This document shows, in pieces, positions 51,422 through 60,373 of a stretch of 64,000 nucleotides of DNA (positions are counted from its first letter, which is position 1; each line of letters starts with the position of its first letter). Source of the stretch: Ectobacillus funiculus (lineage in GTDB: Bacteria; Bacillota; Bacilli; Bacillales; Bacillaceae_G). The notes under the pieces were generated by a model. The model saw nothing but the letters and a program-made list of their open reading frames with translations. It was not told the origin of the DNA and ran no database searches. The stretch spans positions 89,337 through 153,336 of the forward strand of contig NZ_SCFM01000017.1 in the NCBI RefSeq assembly GCF_004138295.1, in the 5' to 3' direction. Both the position numbers and the translations under genes were made by a program.

Positions 51422-53038
51422 ATGATAAAAGAGATACTAGGTTGGTGGAAAAAATTAGGGAGTTCTGACCAAAAGCACACAAACTCTCTAGCTAAATCCT
51501 CCCCAACCATTAAAGCCCCCTTGGAAAGCGCTACACTTGGCACAAATCTTTCGCAGAATATAAAACAACTGAAAATAATCTTTGATCGCTCTTCCGACAT
51601 CGTATATAGGGAATTTCAGTTAGGTGAGATTCAAAAAGGAATACTTGTTTTTTTAGATGGTCTTACGAACATGGAATTGATTGATGACGATGTTATCAAA
51701 CCTTTACTGGAATACGGGAAGAACTCATTGTCACCATCCATGCTTCGTTTTGAGGAACTGGAGACTATGCTTCGAAATCAAGTAATTTCTGCTGCACAGG
51801 TAAGCAGTGGAGTACAAATCCAAGAGGTGATAGATCACGTACTGTCTGGTGACACCGCTTTAATCCTAGACGGCGTCGGACAAGCCCTATTCATCAGTGC
51901 AAAAGAATGGGAGTCCCGTTCGGTCGAAGAACCAGCGACAGAAGCAGTGATCCGCGGCCCTAGGGAGGGATTCACGGAAAGCCTACGAACCAATACGAGT
52001 CTCATTCGCAGAAGATTGAAAACCCCTCAGCTCAAAATGGAAGCATTGAAGGTAGGACAGTTATCGAAAACTGATCTCGTCATTACCTATTTGGACAGTA
52101 TTGCGGATGAATCTTTAGTAGCGGAAGTCCGTGAAAGAATCAGCCGGATTGACATCGATGCGATTTTGGAAAGTGGATATATTGAAGAATTAATTGAAGA
52201 CAATCCTTATACTATTTTCCCTCAGGTCCAGTACACAGAACGACCAGATAAAGTCGTCGGCAATTTATTGGAGGGGAAAGTAGGGATTATCATCGACAAT
52301 ACCCCTTTTGCCCTGACTGTTCCGGTTACCTTTTATGAAATGCTACAGGCCAGTGAAGACTATTATGGACGTTATATGATTTCGACGATGATCCGCTGGA
52401 TTCGCTTTCTATTTTTAGTAATTGCCTTATTATTTCCATCTCTTTATGTTGCCTTGTTAACGTATCATCAGGAAATGCTTCCGAGCACTCTATTATTCAG
52501 TGTGGCTGCCTCTCGTGAAGCGGTCCCTTTTCCAGCTATTGTCGAAGCTTTGCTGATGGAAATTTCCTTTGAAGGATTGCGGGAAGCAGGGGTTCGTCTG
52601 CCGAGGCCGGTCGGACAGGCGGTGAGTATTGTCGGAGCTTTAGTAATTGGTCAGGCCGCTGTTACAGCCGGTCTTGTTTCTGCTCCGATGGTTATCGTGG
52701 TCGCCATTACCGGTATCGCTTCTTTTATCATTCCAAGCTTCGGACAGGCAATCGCAATCAGAATGCTTCGTTTCCCTATCATGATATTAGCTGGATCGCT
52801 AGGATTATACGGAATATTACTAGCCATCTTGCTTATTTTTAGCCACATGTGCCGTCTTCGTTCGTTTGGCATACCATATTTGTCTCCTATGGCCCCCTTG
52901 CATTTTGGTGACATTAAAGATGCGCTTGTCCGAGCGCCTTGGTGGAGCATGATAAATCGCCCAGAAGAGAGCGCAAAAGGAAATTCGCAACGAATGAACA
53001 AGTCGCTGCGCCCTCGGCCGCCGAAGCGTACTAAGTAG
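51422..53038 (+). CDS. Germinant receptor A subunit (GerA/GerKA family), locus 2
   Basis: A 538-residue protein. The hydrophilic N-terminal domain contains EEPATEAVIRGPREGF, and the membrane domain contains PFPAIVEALLMEISFEGLREAG and QAVSIVGALVIGQAAV. The C-terminal tail is basic (RPRPPKRTK). It is very close to the locus 1 A subunit, whereas B subunits differ more. GAGAGGGG precedes the ATG. It is co-transcribed with the C subunit 26 bases downstream. Confidence 0.94.
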   Translation: MIKEILGWWKKLGSSDQKHTNSLAKSSPTIKAPLESATLGTNLSQNIKQLKIIFDRSSDIVYREFQLGEIQKGILVFLDGLTNMELIDDDVIKPLLEYGKNSLSPSMLRFEELETMLRNQVISAAQVSSGVQIQEVIDHVLSGDTALILDGVGQALFISAKEWESRSVEEPATEAVIRGPREGFTESLRTNTSLIRRRLKTPQLKMEALKVGQLSKTDLVITYLDSIADESLVAEVRERISRIDIDAILESGYIEELIEDNPYTIFPQVQYTERPDKVVGNLLEGKVGIIIDNTPFALTVPVTFYEMLQASEDYYGRYMISTMIRWIRFLFLVIALLFPSLYVALLTYHQEMLPSTLLFSVAASREAVPFPAIVEALLMEISFEGLREAGVRLPRPVGQAVSIVGALVIGQAAVTAGLVSAPMVIVVAITGIASFIIPSFGQAIAIRMLRFPIMILAGSLGLYGILLAILLIFSHMCRLRSFGIPYLSPMAPLHFGDIKDALVRAPWWSMINRPEESAKGNSQRMNKSLRPRPPKRTK

Positions 53039-53064
53039 GATTTTTCACGGAAGGGTAATGCTAG

Positions 53065-54294
53065 ATGAAAATACGAATTTTTTTGATTCTATTCTGTTTG
53101 ATGATGCCGTTTCTCTCCGGCTGCTGGAGTCGAGTCGAGGTCAATGACCTGGCATTTGTAACCGCAACTGGAATCGACAAGATGGAGGATGGCAAAATCC
53201 GTGTAACACTGCAAATAGCTATTCCGCGAATGTTAGGCGCTCCAGGTCAAGGGGGCTTTGGCGGTGAAAAGGACATAGGAACCAAGGCTGTATGGGTCGT
53301 TTCAGAAAAGGGGATCACGGTTATGGATGCTTATCGGAAACTCCAAGAGAAATTGCCGCGGGAAATTTTCCTTTCCCACAGCCGTATTATTATAATTGGA
53401 GAAAAAATGGCTCGGGCCGGTGTTTCACCGATACTCGATTTTTTTACTAGATACCGGGAAGCGCGCATGCGCAGTTATGTATTATTCACAAAAGGGGAGG
53501 CTTTAAAGCATTTAAAGTTTATTCCTAAATTCGAAAAAATACCATCTGAAGTCATGAGAGAAGAAGAAGAAAGGGACATGGGATTAGGGGTAAATCTGAG
53601 GGATTTTACCCATATGCTTGTGGCAGAAGGGGTGGAACCAATTGCTTCTGAAATAGAACTCGTGCCTTCGAACGTCATCAGAGGAGAGGAATCCCCAAAT
53701 CAGAAGTCTCAGTCAAAGGTGGAAACTAACGAGTCTCTCGAAGGGGCTGCGATATTCAAAAAGGATAAATTAATCGGTTGGATGAATGACAGAGAGGAGA
53801 GAGGAATTCTTTGGCTACACAATAAAATAAAAACAGGGGTAATTACGATAAACATCCCGAAAGAAAAGGGACACGGAAAAGTAAGTGTTCAAATTTTTAA
53901 GTCAGAGACAAAAATTATCCCCATTCTGAAACGAGGAGAGTTAAGCTTAAGAGTCAAAGTAAGGGTTAATGCCGATCTTTATGAAAATAGCTCGAAAATG
54001 GATTTAAGTAATCCTAGAGAGGTTCTATTTTTGGAAAAAAAGTTGGGGGAGGCAATTGAAAAAAGAATTCAAGTAACGCTTGATAAGGCACAGAATAAAT
54101 TCAAGTCAGACATTTTTGGCTTTGGAACAGCTGTACAACGAAAATATCCAAAACAATGGGAAAATAAGTTTAAAGCACGCTGGGATCAGGAATTTCCCAA
54201 ACTGCCAGCTAAAATTAACGTCGATGTGACGGTGGATCGTACAGGTTTAACGAAAAAATCTCTGATGTGGGAAGAGAAGGAGTTTCAGAAATGA
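53065..54294 (+). CDS. Germinant receptor C subunit, lipoprotein, locus 2
   Basis: A 409-residue lipoprotein. The signal ends LSGC (Cys about 20), followed by WSRVEVNDLAFVTATGIDKM. Residues about 195-215 (Glu/Ser/Asn-rich) are an insertion compared with the locus 1 protein. The C-terminal Ger(x)C domain is complete. GGAAGGG precedes the ATG. Its stop codon overlaps the start of the following D-type gene as ATGA. Confidence 0.93.
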   Translation: MKIRIFLILFCLMMPFLSGCWSRVEVNDLAFVTATGIDKMEDGKIRVTLQIAIPRMLGAPGQGGFGGEKDIGTKAVWVVSEKGITVMDAYRKLQEKLPREIFLSHSRIIIIGEKMARAGVSPILDFFTRYREARMRSYVLFTKGEALKHLKFIPKFEKIPSEVMREEEERDMGLGVNLRDFTHMLVAEGVEPIASEIELVPSNVIRGEESPNQKSQSKVETNESLEGAAIFKKDKLIGWMNDREERGILWLHNKIKTGVITINIPKEKGHGKVSVQIFKSETKIIPILKRGELSLRVKVRVNADLYENSSKMDLSNPREVLFLEKKLGEAIEKRIQVTLDKAQNKFKSDIFGFGTAVQRKYPKQWENKFKARWDQEFPKLPAKINVDVTVDRTGLTKKSLMWEEKEFQK

Positions 54295-54476
54295 TAAAGG
54301 TAATTATGATTATAGTCTTTTTCATGCTGCTTGCTGCTCGAGATGTGCCCCAATTGATTAAGAATAAAAAATATCGAAAGGATCTGCTCATATACAGCTG
54401 TTTGATGTTGATAGGATTAATCTTGAGTATTCTTGCAGCTTTCCACATTTATCTTCCCATTTGGGTGCAGAGCTGA
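54291..54476 (+). CDS. Small two-TM germinant-receptor D-type subunit
   Basis: A 61-residue protein starting MIKVIMIIVFFML. Two helices (about 2-16 and 28-52) are linked by the polar loop RDVPQLIKNKKYRKD, a layout known for D subunits encoded in some gerA-type operons. The ATG overlaps the gerC stop codon (ATGA) and AAGGAG lies 8 bases upstream, so translation is coupled. D proteins modulate receptor activity in other bacilli; the effect here is unknown. Confidence 0.75.
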   Translation: MIKVIMIIVFFMLLAARDVPQLIKNKKYRKDLLIYSCLMLIGLILSILAAFHIYLPIWVQS

Positions 54477-54564
54477 CTTCAGGTTTTGTGTCCTTTGCCC
54501 TTCTAGACACTCATTTGAAAGGTTATACCTTCTTGCAAGTGCAAACATGCCTATAAATATGTAT

Positions 54565-54610
54565 GACCTGCACCTCATTGTTAGCTGTGTCTAATAATGG
54601 GGTGCAGGTC
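54565..54610. terminator. Long hairpin between locus 2 and the sugar-binding protein gene
   Basis: GACCTGCACCTCATT / AATGGGGTGCAGGTC with a 17-base loop. There is no T-tract, so termination is uncertain. Confidence 0.5.
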
Positions 54611-54688
54611 AGTAGCGTTAGTTATCCATTATATCCTATTTACGAAATATGAAAATTTAGTTTATCAACAGCTTCTCATAACAACACT

Positions 54689-55648
54689 TTATTTTAACAA
54701 TGCTCTCAGAAAGTCTAATTTCAGCTTCGCATTATCTTTGCTAATAACATCTACGCCCGTATCAATATTTTTTTTAACATCTTCTCCCTTGATGACCTTT
54801 AATGCAGTTTCAATACTGATATACCCCATATCATAAGGATTTTGTGCTACTGTCCCAGTTAAGGTTCCATTTTCTATTAACTCAATCATTTCAATAAGTC
54901 CATCCGCTCCTACGACTGGCATGTTAAGCCCCTGTTCCTTAATGACATCTAAGGCATCCATTGCCTTTGTGTCGGTTGTGACATATACACCTTTTATATC
55001 AGGATGCTTCTGCAAAATCGCTGTCATTACTTCTCTAGTTGTTGAAGATTCATTTGATGCATTTACTTGTTCCGTCACAACTTTGATTCCTGCATTTTCC
55101 AAACCAAATGTAGCTCCTTTGATCCGTTCCCTGAAAACTGGATAAGTTAAATCCTCAGCCAAGAAGGGAAGGGCTACCTCATCTCCTGGCTGCAGCTGCG
55201 AAGCTAGTAATTCCCCTGCTTTTCTGCCCAGCTCAAAGTTATCGGTGCCAATATAGGCAGTTTTATGTTCTAAAGGGATGTCTGTATCTACTAATAATAC
55301 AGGAATCTTATTTTCAACAAATTTCTTTAAAATAGACATAACAGCAGGTGATCCATCAGGAGAAACAACTACTACATCTGGATGCTCGTTAAGAACTCTT
55401 TTTAATGTAGACTCTAGTACATCCTTTTTTGATGTGTTACCGGGTGCGACAACTTTACCATTTATATCAAACTCTTGAAATCCCTTTTCCGCTCCTGCCT
55501 TCACAATATTCCAATACTGGGAATCCATTTCTTGTAAAACAACTACCACTTTAGGTTCATCACCCGTTCCACGGAACTTGACTAGGTATCCGATTACGGC
55601 GGCTAGAAACAGCGAACTAATTAATAGAATGTACCACTTCCTTCTCAT
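54689..55648 (-). CDS. Membrane-anchored RbsB-like sugar-binding protein, copy 1
   Basis: A 319-residue protein. A single N-terminal hydrophobic segment (about 5-24) has no lipobox Cys, so it is probably an uncleaved anchor. The rest is a periplasmic-binding-protein-4 domain (VVVVLQEMDSQYWNIVKAGAEKG, PVLLVDTDIPLEHKTAYIGTDNFELGRKAGE, GTVAQNPYDMGY). No ABC permease or ATPase is adjacent. Such anchored binding proteins can serve as sugar sensors for kinases or work with distant transporters. GGAG precedes adjacent ATGs at 55651 and 55648. The paralogue is at 56906-57871. Confidence 0.82.
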   Translation of the reverse strand: MRRKWYILLISSLFLAAVIGYLVKFRGTGDEPKVVVVLQEMDSQYWNIVKAGAEKGFQEFDINGKVVAPGNTSKKDVLESTLKRVLNEHPDVVVVSPDGSPAVMSILKKFVENKIPVLLVDTDIPLEHKTAYIGTDNFELGRKAGELLASQLQPGDEVALPFLAEDLTYPVFRERIKGATFGLENAGIKVVTEQVNASNESSTTREVMTAILQKHPDIKGVYVTTDTKAMDALDVIKEQGLNMPVVGADGLIEMIELIENGTLTGTVAQNPYDMGYISIETALKVIKGEDVKKNIDTGVDVISKDNAKLKLDFLRALLK

Positions 55649-55731
55649 CATTTATCTCCTTGCTATCAAAGTTTTGCAATTTCATAACATTAGGGACAAA
55701 TAGGCCACTGTTTATGTTTTGATTGCTAAAT

Positions 55732-55794
55732 CAAGCTATGTTTCCCTTCAATAAAATGAATTGCTCCTGATTTTACACACATAACCGTCAATTG
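55732..55794 (-). pseudogene. glpX C-terminal relic, copy A
   Basis: On minus the frame reads VKSGAIHFIEGKHSL, matching the end of class II fructose-1,6-bisphosphatase ([17 protein letters not shown] in the longer relic at 59605-59963). No gene body remains. Confidence 0.55.
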
Positions 55795-55826
55795 CATTTT
55801 CTTTTTCTGTATTATAGCATAAAATC

Positions 55827-55872
55827 TTAGCTTAATCCCTTTGTAGCCAGCTTGTGACGCTTTCTGGAGCAT
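55827..55872 (-). pseudogene. IolE-like gene relic
   Basis: MLQKASQAGYKGIKL on minus corresponds to VLQEASQAGYKGIEL near the N-terminus of the protein at 46884-47807. Confidence 0.7.
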
Positions 55873-55907
55873 CAATTCCGATGTTGAGAGAACAACATTT
55901 CTAGATC

Positions 55908-55990
55908 ATCTGTACCCCTGTTAAAGGAGGATTACTGTTCTTAGATAACAAAGCGTTATCTAATCCCGTGATAGAGAGGTTTTTCAGGAA
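55908..55990 (-). pseudogene. lacI gene relic
   Basis: With one frameshift it reads LSITGLDNALLSKNSNPPLTG, matching LSITGFDNTLLSKSSDPPLTT in the regulator at 47847-48863. It is followed on the same strand by the iolE relic, the same order as in the intact cluster. Confidence 0.75.
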
Positions 55991-55999
55991 TTAAGTTGT

Positions 56000-56035
56000 T
56001 TAATTTAAGTATATCATAACAGAAAGCGCTTTTTT
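56000..56035 (-). promoter_or_regulatory. Remnant of a lacI-type promoter and operator
   Basis: TTTAATTTAAGTATATCATAACAGAAAGCGCTTT resembles the start of the intact lacI control region near 49070-49093 (short matching blocks TTAATTTAA, TATAAC.GAAAGCGCTTT). It now precedes only the lacI relic. Confidence 0.6.
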
Positions 56036-56149
56036 CATTTGCAAAATGGAGACACTTCCTTGTGTATCTTTCAATTTGGGTACAGGGTTGATATCATTTC
56101 TAGGTTCTCTGCTTTGATGAAGGCAGCTCTTTCATCTGATGCAAAGCAA

Positions 56150-56192
56150 AAGCCCATACAAACGCTTACAAATGCGTTTGTATGGGCCTTCC
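56150..56192 (-). terminator. Strong hairpin terminator
   Basis: GCCCATACAAACGC / GCGTTTGTATGGGC, then TTTTGCTTT on minus. It follows the MFS relic. Confidence 0.85.
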
Positions 56193-56220
56193 CTAACAAG
56201 CTCTAACCAGTTCTACTATC

Positions 56221-56328
56221 TTAACTTCTAAAGTTATCCTCTATTTGTTCTAATGATAGGCCTCTAGTCTCTGGTAAAGCTTTCGCTACATAGATGATTC
56301 CCGCAATACCGAACATTGAAAACTTCAT
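56221..56328 (-). pseudogene. Sugar-porter MFS C-terminal relic
   Basis: A 35-codon frame on minus reads KFSMFGIAGIIYVAKALPETRG then LSLEQIEDNFRS and stops. This is the last TM and PETRG signature of a sugar porter. In-frame stops precede it; the rest of the gene is gone. It is a third transporter of the iolT type or of the CsbC/YwtG type. Confidence 0.7.
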
Positions 56329-56555
56329 AATATAACCTTATCATCAAGGTTAAAAACCATTCAAACACTTATCGTTTACAGTTATAATTATAGGACAACA
56401 TATAATAGTTTTATTTGTATTATTATGACACATTTTTTATACTCAAAGGACATCTTATTAAGTAAATACGTTTTCTTTCCAGAAGTCTCACTCACATTTT
56501 ATTCTAAGAATGGCTATATGATTAATTCATATTCCTATCAACTGTCATGACACAG

Positions 56556-56691
56556 GATAAAGAAAACTCGTCGATTGGCAAGCCGATAGGCGAAGACAGA
56601 GACGTAGTTGCACTTATACTGTATCCCTAAAATTTCTCGCCACGTCGAGTTGGCTTCCGGCTAGAAATTTATACGTTCTTACAGTGTAAAG
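56556..56691 (+). repeat. Structured intergenic repeat, copy 20 (tandem, first unit)
   Basis: Head GATAAAGAAAACTCGTCG, arm GAAGACAGAGACGTAG, CTAAAATTTCTCGCCACG, tail TACGTTCTTACAGTGTAAAG. The tail is also the head of the next unit. Confidence 0.95.
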
Positions 56692-56803
56692 AAAACTCGT
56701 CGATTCGAAGACAGAGACGTAGTTGCACTTATACTGTATTCCTAAAATTTCTCGCTACGTCGAGTTGGCTTCCGGCTAGAAATTTATACGTTTTTACAGT
56801 GTT
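56687..56803 (+). repeat. Structured intergenic repeat, copy 21 (tandem, second unit, shorter head)
   Basis: Nearly identical to copy 20 but with the head hairpin's right arm deleted (CTCGTCGATTCGAAGACAG). The high identity suggests a recent tandem duplication. Confidence 0.95.
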
Positions 56804-56812
56804 AGAAACATA

Positions 56813-56846
56813 AATAGACCGCAAAACTGTCGCTTTGCGGTCTACT
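56813..56846 (-). terminator. Hairpin after sugar-binding protein copy 2
   Basis: TAGACCGCAAA / TTTGCGGTCTA, about 60 bases after the stop codon. Confidence 0.7.
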
Positions 56847-56905
56847 TATCTTTTGTCTTATTAGGATAAAAATCATTCTTGCAACATATCCCATGTGATA
56901 ATACT

Positions 56906-57871
56906 TCATTTCAGCAATTCTCTTAGGAAATCTAATTTCAGCTTCGCATTATCTTTGCTAATAACATCTACGCCCGTATCAATATTTTTTTTAACATCTT
57001 CTCCCTTGATGACTTTTAATGCAGTTTCAATGCTGATATACCCCATATCATAAGGATTTTGCGCCACTGTCCCAGTTAAGGTTCCCTTTTCTATTAACTC
57101 AATCATTTCGCTAATTCCATCGGCTCCTATGACTGGCATGTTAAGCCCCTGTTCCTTAATGACCTCTAAGGCATCCATTGCCTTTGTGTCGGTTGTGGCA
57201 TATACACCTTTTATATCAGGATGTTTCTGCAAAATCGCTGTCATTATTTCTCTAGTTGTTGAAGCCTTATTTGATACGTTTAATTGTTCTGTCGCAACTT
57301 TGATTCCTGCATTTTCCAAACTAACTGTGGCACCTTTTATCCGATTTCCTGAAACCGGATAAGTTAAATCCTCAGCCAAGAAGGGAAGGGCTACCTCATC
57401 TCCAGGCTGCAGCTGCGACGCTAGCAATTCTCCTGCTTTTCTGCCTAACTCAAAGTTATCTGTGCCGATATAAGAGGCTTTATGCTCTAAAGGAATGTCT
57501 GTGTCTACTAGTAATACAGGAATCTTATTTTCAACAAATTCCTTTAAAATAGACATAACAGCTGGTGATGATGCATCAGGGGCAACAACTAATACATCTG
57601 GACGCTCATTAAGAATTCCTTTTAATGTATACTCTAGTGCATCTTTTTTTGATGTGTTGCCGGGTGCGACAACTTTACCATTTATATCAAATTCTTGAAA
57701 TCCCTTTTCCGCTCCTGCCTTCACAATATTCCAATATTGTGAATCTAGTTCTTGTAAAACAACGACAACTCTAGGTCTATCGTCTGTTCCACGGAACTTG
57801 ACTATACAGCCTATTACAATCACTAGAAGCAACGAACTAATCAATGGGATACGCTGCTTCTTTTTCATCAT
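56906..57871 (-). CDS. Membrane-anchored RbsB-like sugar-binding protein, copy 2
   Basis: A 321-residue protein, highly similar to 54689-55648 along its full length, including the identical C-terminal half around TGTVAQNPYDMGYISIETALKVIKGED. Differences lie mostly in the anchor, residues 60-90 and around YPVSGNRIKGATVSLE. It also has an uncleaved N-terminal anchor and no lipobox. GGGAG precedes the ATG. Relics of lacI, iolE, glpX and an MFS gene lie between the copies, so the pair probably came from duplication of a larger segment that has since decayed. Confidence 0.83.
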   Translation of the reverse strand: MMKKKQRIPLISSLLLVIVIGCIVKFRGTDDRPRVVVVLQELDSQYWNIVKAGAEKGFQEFDINGKVVAPGNTSKKDALEYTLKGILNERPDVLVVAPDASSPAVMSILKEFVENKIPVLLVDTDIPLEHKASYIGTDNFELGRKAGELLASQLQPGDEVALPFLAEDLTYPVSGNRIKGATVSLENAGIKVATEQLNVSNKASTTREIMTAILQKHPDIKGVYATTDTKAMDALEVIKEQGLNMPVIGADGISEMIELIEKGTLTGTVAQNPYDMGYISIETALKVIKGEDVKKNIDTGVDVISKDNAKLKLDFLRELLK

Positions 57872-57959
57872 CTATCTCCCTGTCATCAAAGCTTTGCGAT
57901 TTCACAGCATTAAGATTAAGTATGTCCCTTGATACGAATGCTTCCTGCTTAGCTCCACT

Positions 57960-57992
57960 CAGCATGCTACTCACTAGCAGCATGCACTTTTA
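57960..57992. terminator. Hairpin directly after iolS
   Basis: AGCATGCT / AGCATGC; weak T-tract only on plus. Confidence 0.45.
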
Positions 57993-58925
57993 TTAGCGGA
58001 AAATACGATCAATTTGTTGAATCTCTTCATTCGTTAAATGAACGTCTAATGTTTTTAAATTGTCTAATACTTGATCTGCTCTCTTTGCCCCTGGAATTAT
58101 AGCATCAATAGAATCACGTGTTAAATACCAAGCCAGAACTACGTGAGCTATTTCTGTACCTTTCGCATCTGCAATTTTGCGGATTTGCTCTACTTTTTGT
58201 AAATTTTGTACAAACACTTCTTTTTGGAAATATGGCAATTCTGCACGCAAGTCATTAAAGACCATATTTTCATTATATTTACCGGCTAATAATCCGGATC
58301 CAAGTGGGAAATAAGGAATAAACGAGATATTCTGTTCTGTTGTGTATGGCAGCAATTCTTTTTCTGCATCCCGTTGCAGCAAATTGTATTCGCCTTGATA
58401 TACATCAACATATCCATCTTTATTCGCTTCTTTTAATTGATCTATAGTAAAATTGGAAACGCCGATTGCTCTAATTTTACCTTCATCCTTTAATTGTTTT
58501 AAAGCACCAACTGCTTCATCCTTCGGTGTATCATTATCCGGAAAATGAATATAGTATAAATCGATATAATCTGTTCCAAGACGTTTTAAACTTGCTTCAA
58601 CTTCTTTCTTTAAAAAAGCTGGTGAGTTGTCAAACACCTCATCTGTTCCAACAAATTTGTGTGCGCCTTTTGTAGCAAGAACCACCTCTGAACGATTTCC
58701 TCTTTCTTTTAATACTTCACCGATTAATTCCTCTGAGCGTTCTGGTCCGTATATAAAAGCCGTATCTAAAAAATTAATACCATTATTTAATGCTGTTCGA
58801 ACTAACTCTTTTCCTGCTTCTTCGTCTAGGTTTGGATAAAGATTATGACCGCCAACTGCGTTTGTTCCAAGTCCAATCGGATTTACATATAAATCTGTTT
58901 TTCCAAGTCGTGTTTGTTTTACCAT
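57993..58925 (-). CDS. iolS: Aldo/keto reductase IolS
   Basis: A 310-residue NADP-dependent aldo-keto reductase with an (alpha/beta)8 barrel. The tetrad Asp-Tyr-Lys-His is seen in [19 protein letters not shown] and DLYYIHFPD. It follows B. subtilis IolS closely, including [20 protein letters not shown] and [15 protein letters not shown]. The start at 58925 is chosen by AAGGAG and by homology; an upstream ATG (58970) adds an unlikely extension. The role of IolS in inositol use is not fully defined. Confidence 0.92.
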   Translation of the reverse strand: MVKQTRLGKTDLYVNPIGLGTNAVGGHNLYPNLDEEAGKELVRTALNNGINFLDTAFIYGPERSEELIGEVLKERGNRSEVVLATKGAHKFVGTDEVFDNSPAFLKKEVEASLKRLGTDYIDLYYIHFPDNDTPKDEAVGALKQLKDEGKIRAIGVSNFTIDQLKEANKDGYVDVYQGEYNLLQRDAEKELLPYTTEQNISFIPYFPLGSGLLAGKYNENMVFNDLRAELPYFQKEVFVQNLQKVEQIRKIADAKGTEIAHVVLAWYLTRDSIDAIIPGAKRADQVLDNLKTLDVHLTNEEIQQIDRIFR

Positions 58926-59019
58926 TTTAATGTCTCTCCTTCTTATCATCGATAATATGATACTAATCAACTGCTATCATTAAATCAACATTCCCCGAAA
59001 CCTATACTATTGAGGAACA

Positions 59020-59535
59020 TCAGGATATTGATACTGCTTGTAATCGAACTGGCCTTTCTACATGGGCCTGTTCAATATCTTCAGTTGTTAACTCTAGCAA
59101 TTTTTCTAAGAATTTTATCGTGTCTGTTTTGTATTGGATGTCTTCTGTTGTACAAACATCTTCTCTTTTCACCTTTGTTATACATTTATTTAAAGATGCT
59201 TGATAACCCTTTGTTTGAATAAACCATTCTCCCAAAAGCTTCTTTGTTGCTGCTCTTTCAGCTTCGTTTTTAACCGCAAATAAGCTCTCCGTCTCAGTTT
59301 CTTTTAATGTAATTAAACTGAAATCATGATTCATACAAATATGAAAATAATTTCTTTGACTGCTATGATATCTTCCTTCTCTTAAAAGAAAGTACCCAAT
59401 CCCAAACTGAACATCATAAAATGGACTATCTATAGTTGGAACATGAAGTTCTTTTATTTCAATATTTTCTGCCAAATCTAAATAGATCTCTAAACCATAT
59501 ACAGTATTAATGACTTTTGCATCCAATAGATTCAT
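59020..59535 (-). CDS. Uncharacterised protein
   Basis: A soluble protein of about 171 residues starting MNLLDAKVINTVYGLEIYLD. The N-terminal half looks beta-rich (SPFYDVQFGIGYFLLREGRYHS), and the C-terminal half helical and acidic. No TM segment, signal or motif is recognised. GAGG lies 9 bases before ATG 59535. It stands between iolS and a decayed glpX on the same strand. Confidence 0.6.
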   Translation of the reverse strand: MNLLDAKVINTVYGLEIYLDLAENIEIKELHVPTIDSPFYDVQFGIGYFLLREGRYHSSQRNYFHICMNHDFSLITLKETETESLFAVKNEAERAATKKLLGEWFIQTKGYQASLNKCITKVKREDVCTTEDIQYKTDTIKFLEKLLELTTEDIEQAHVERPVRLQAVSIS

Positions 59536-59604
59536 ACTGTTTTTCCTCTCTTTCACATTACAATCTTGCTTTATCTGCTTTGAAGGTTAAAGTTATAAAG
59601 CTAC

Positions 59605-59963
59605 TTATGGCTTGATTACTAAGTCTGGCTTCTTTTTCAAGCTATGCTTCCCATCAATAAAACGAACTGTCCCTGATTTCGCACGCATTACAACTGAATG
59701 TGTCGTTCCTACATTTCCGTTGTATTGAACCCCTTTTAACAGCTCCCCATCAAGTTACACCGGTTGCAGCGAAAATGGCATCATCACCTTTTACAAGGTC
59801 CTCCATTCGTAATACTTGGTTTACATCCTCGATCCCCATTTTTTTGCAGTGCCCTAATTCTTCTTCGCTTTGCGGCAAAAGTTTTCCTTGAATCATCTTT
59901 TCATGTCGTTCTCGATTTAAAATCGTAACAACTAAATCCTCAACTTCTTTATTTTTCGCCTTC
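59605..59963 (-). pseudogene. glpX: glpX (class II fructose-1,6-bisphosphatase) pseudogene
   Basis: On minus [12 protein letters not shown] joins directly to [21 protein letters not shown], then [12 protein letters not shown]. One extra T shifts the frame (ACT TGA for ACT GAT), and then [18 protein letters not shown] and [20 protein letters not shown] complete the end. The 5' part is lost next to a repeat fragment. About 50-60 residues are missing between RHEKMIQ and GKLLPQ. It is therefore inactive. Confidence 0.85.
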
Positions 59964-60005
59964 GCCTCCGGCTGGAAACTTATACTTTCCTACAGTGTAA
60001 AAAAC
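59964..60005 (+). repeat. Structured repeat, tail fragment (copy 22)
   Basis: CTCCGGCTGGAAACTTATAC and TTTCCTACAGTGTAAAA. It sits exactly where the glpX pseudogene is cut. Confidence 0.85.
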
Positions 60006-60021
60006 ATGGTGCCTTTCGTAA

Positions 60022-60348
60022 TCATCCGCATCCTATAACCCTATCAATTGGTTCTGATACAGAAACTAATTTTTTTATATCTTGCAACATAAAAACTGGG
60101 ATGGGGAAAAAACTCAGTTTACCTGAAGGTGTAATAATTCGTTTCCATTGAATTTCACCCTCAATCTCAACTCTTTCCCCAACAATTAAAGAAACCTCTA
60201 ATTCTTCACTTAAAATGGGAAGAATCTTAATTCGATCTTCCCCTACCTGAACTCCATGCTCAGCCTCAAGAAAGAAGATGCACTCGTTATTGTTATACCA
60301 AAGCTTTGGATACGGTCTTTGTTTGAAAACTTCTCCTGTAATTCTCAT
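60022..60348 (-). CDS. Uncharacterised small protein
   Basis: A 108-residue soluble protein starting MRITGEVFKQRPYPKLWYNN. Alternating hydrophobic/charged pattern (LEVSLIVGERVEIEGEIQWKRII) suggests a small beta-barrel, but I do not recognise a family. AGGAG lies 8 bases before ATG 60348; the frame can also start at a TTG three bases upstream. It is flanked by repeat copies on both sides. Confidence 0.6.
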   Translation of the reverse strand: MRITGEVFKQRPYPKLWYNNNECIFFLEAEHGVQVGEDRIKILPILSEELEVSLIVGERVEIEGEIQWKRIITPSGKLSFFPIPVFMLQDIKKLVSVSEPIDRVIGCG

Positions 60349-60373
60349 CAAAATCTCTCCTGGTTAATCCTGT

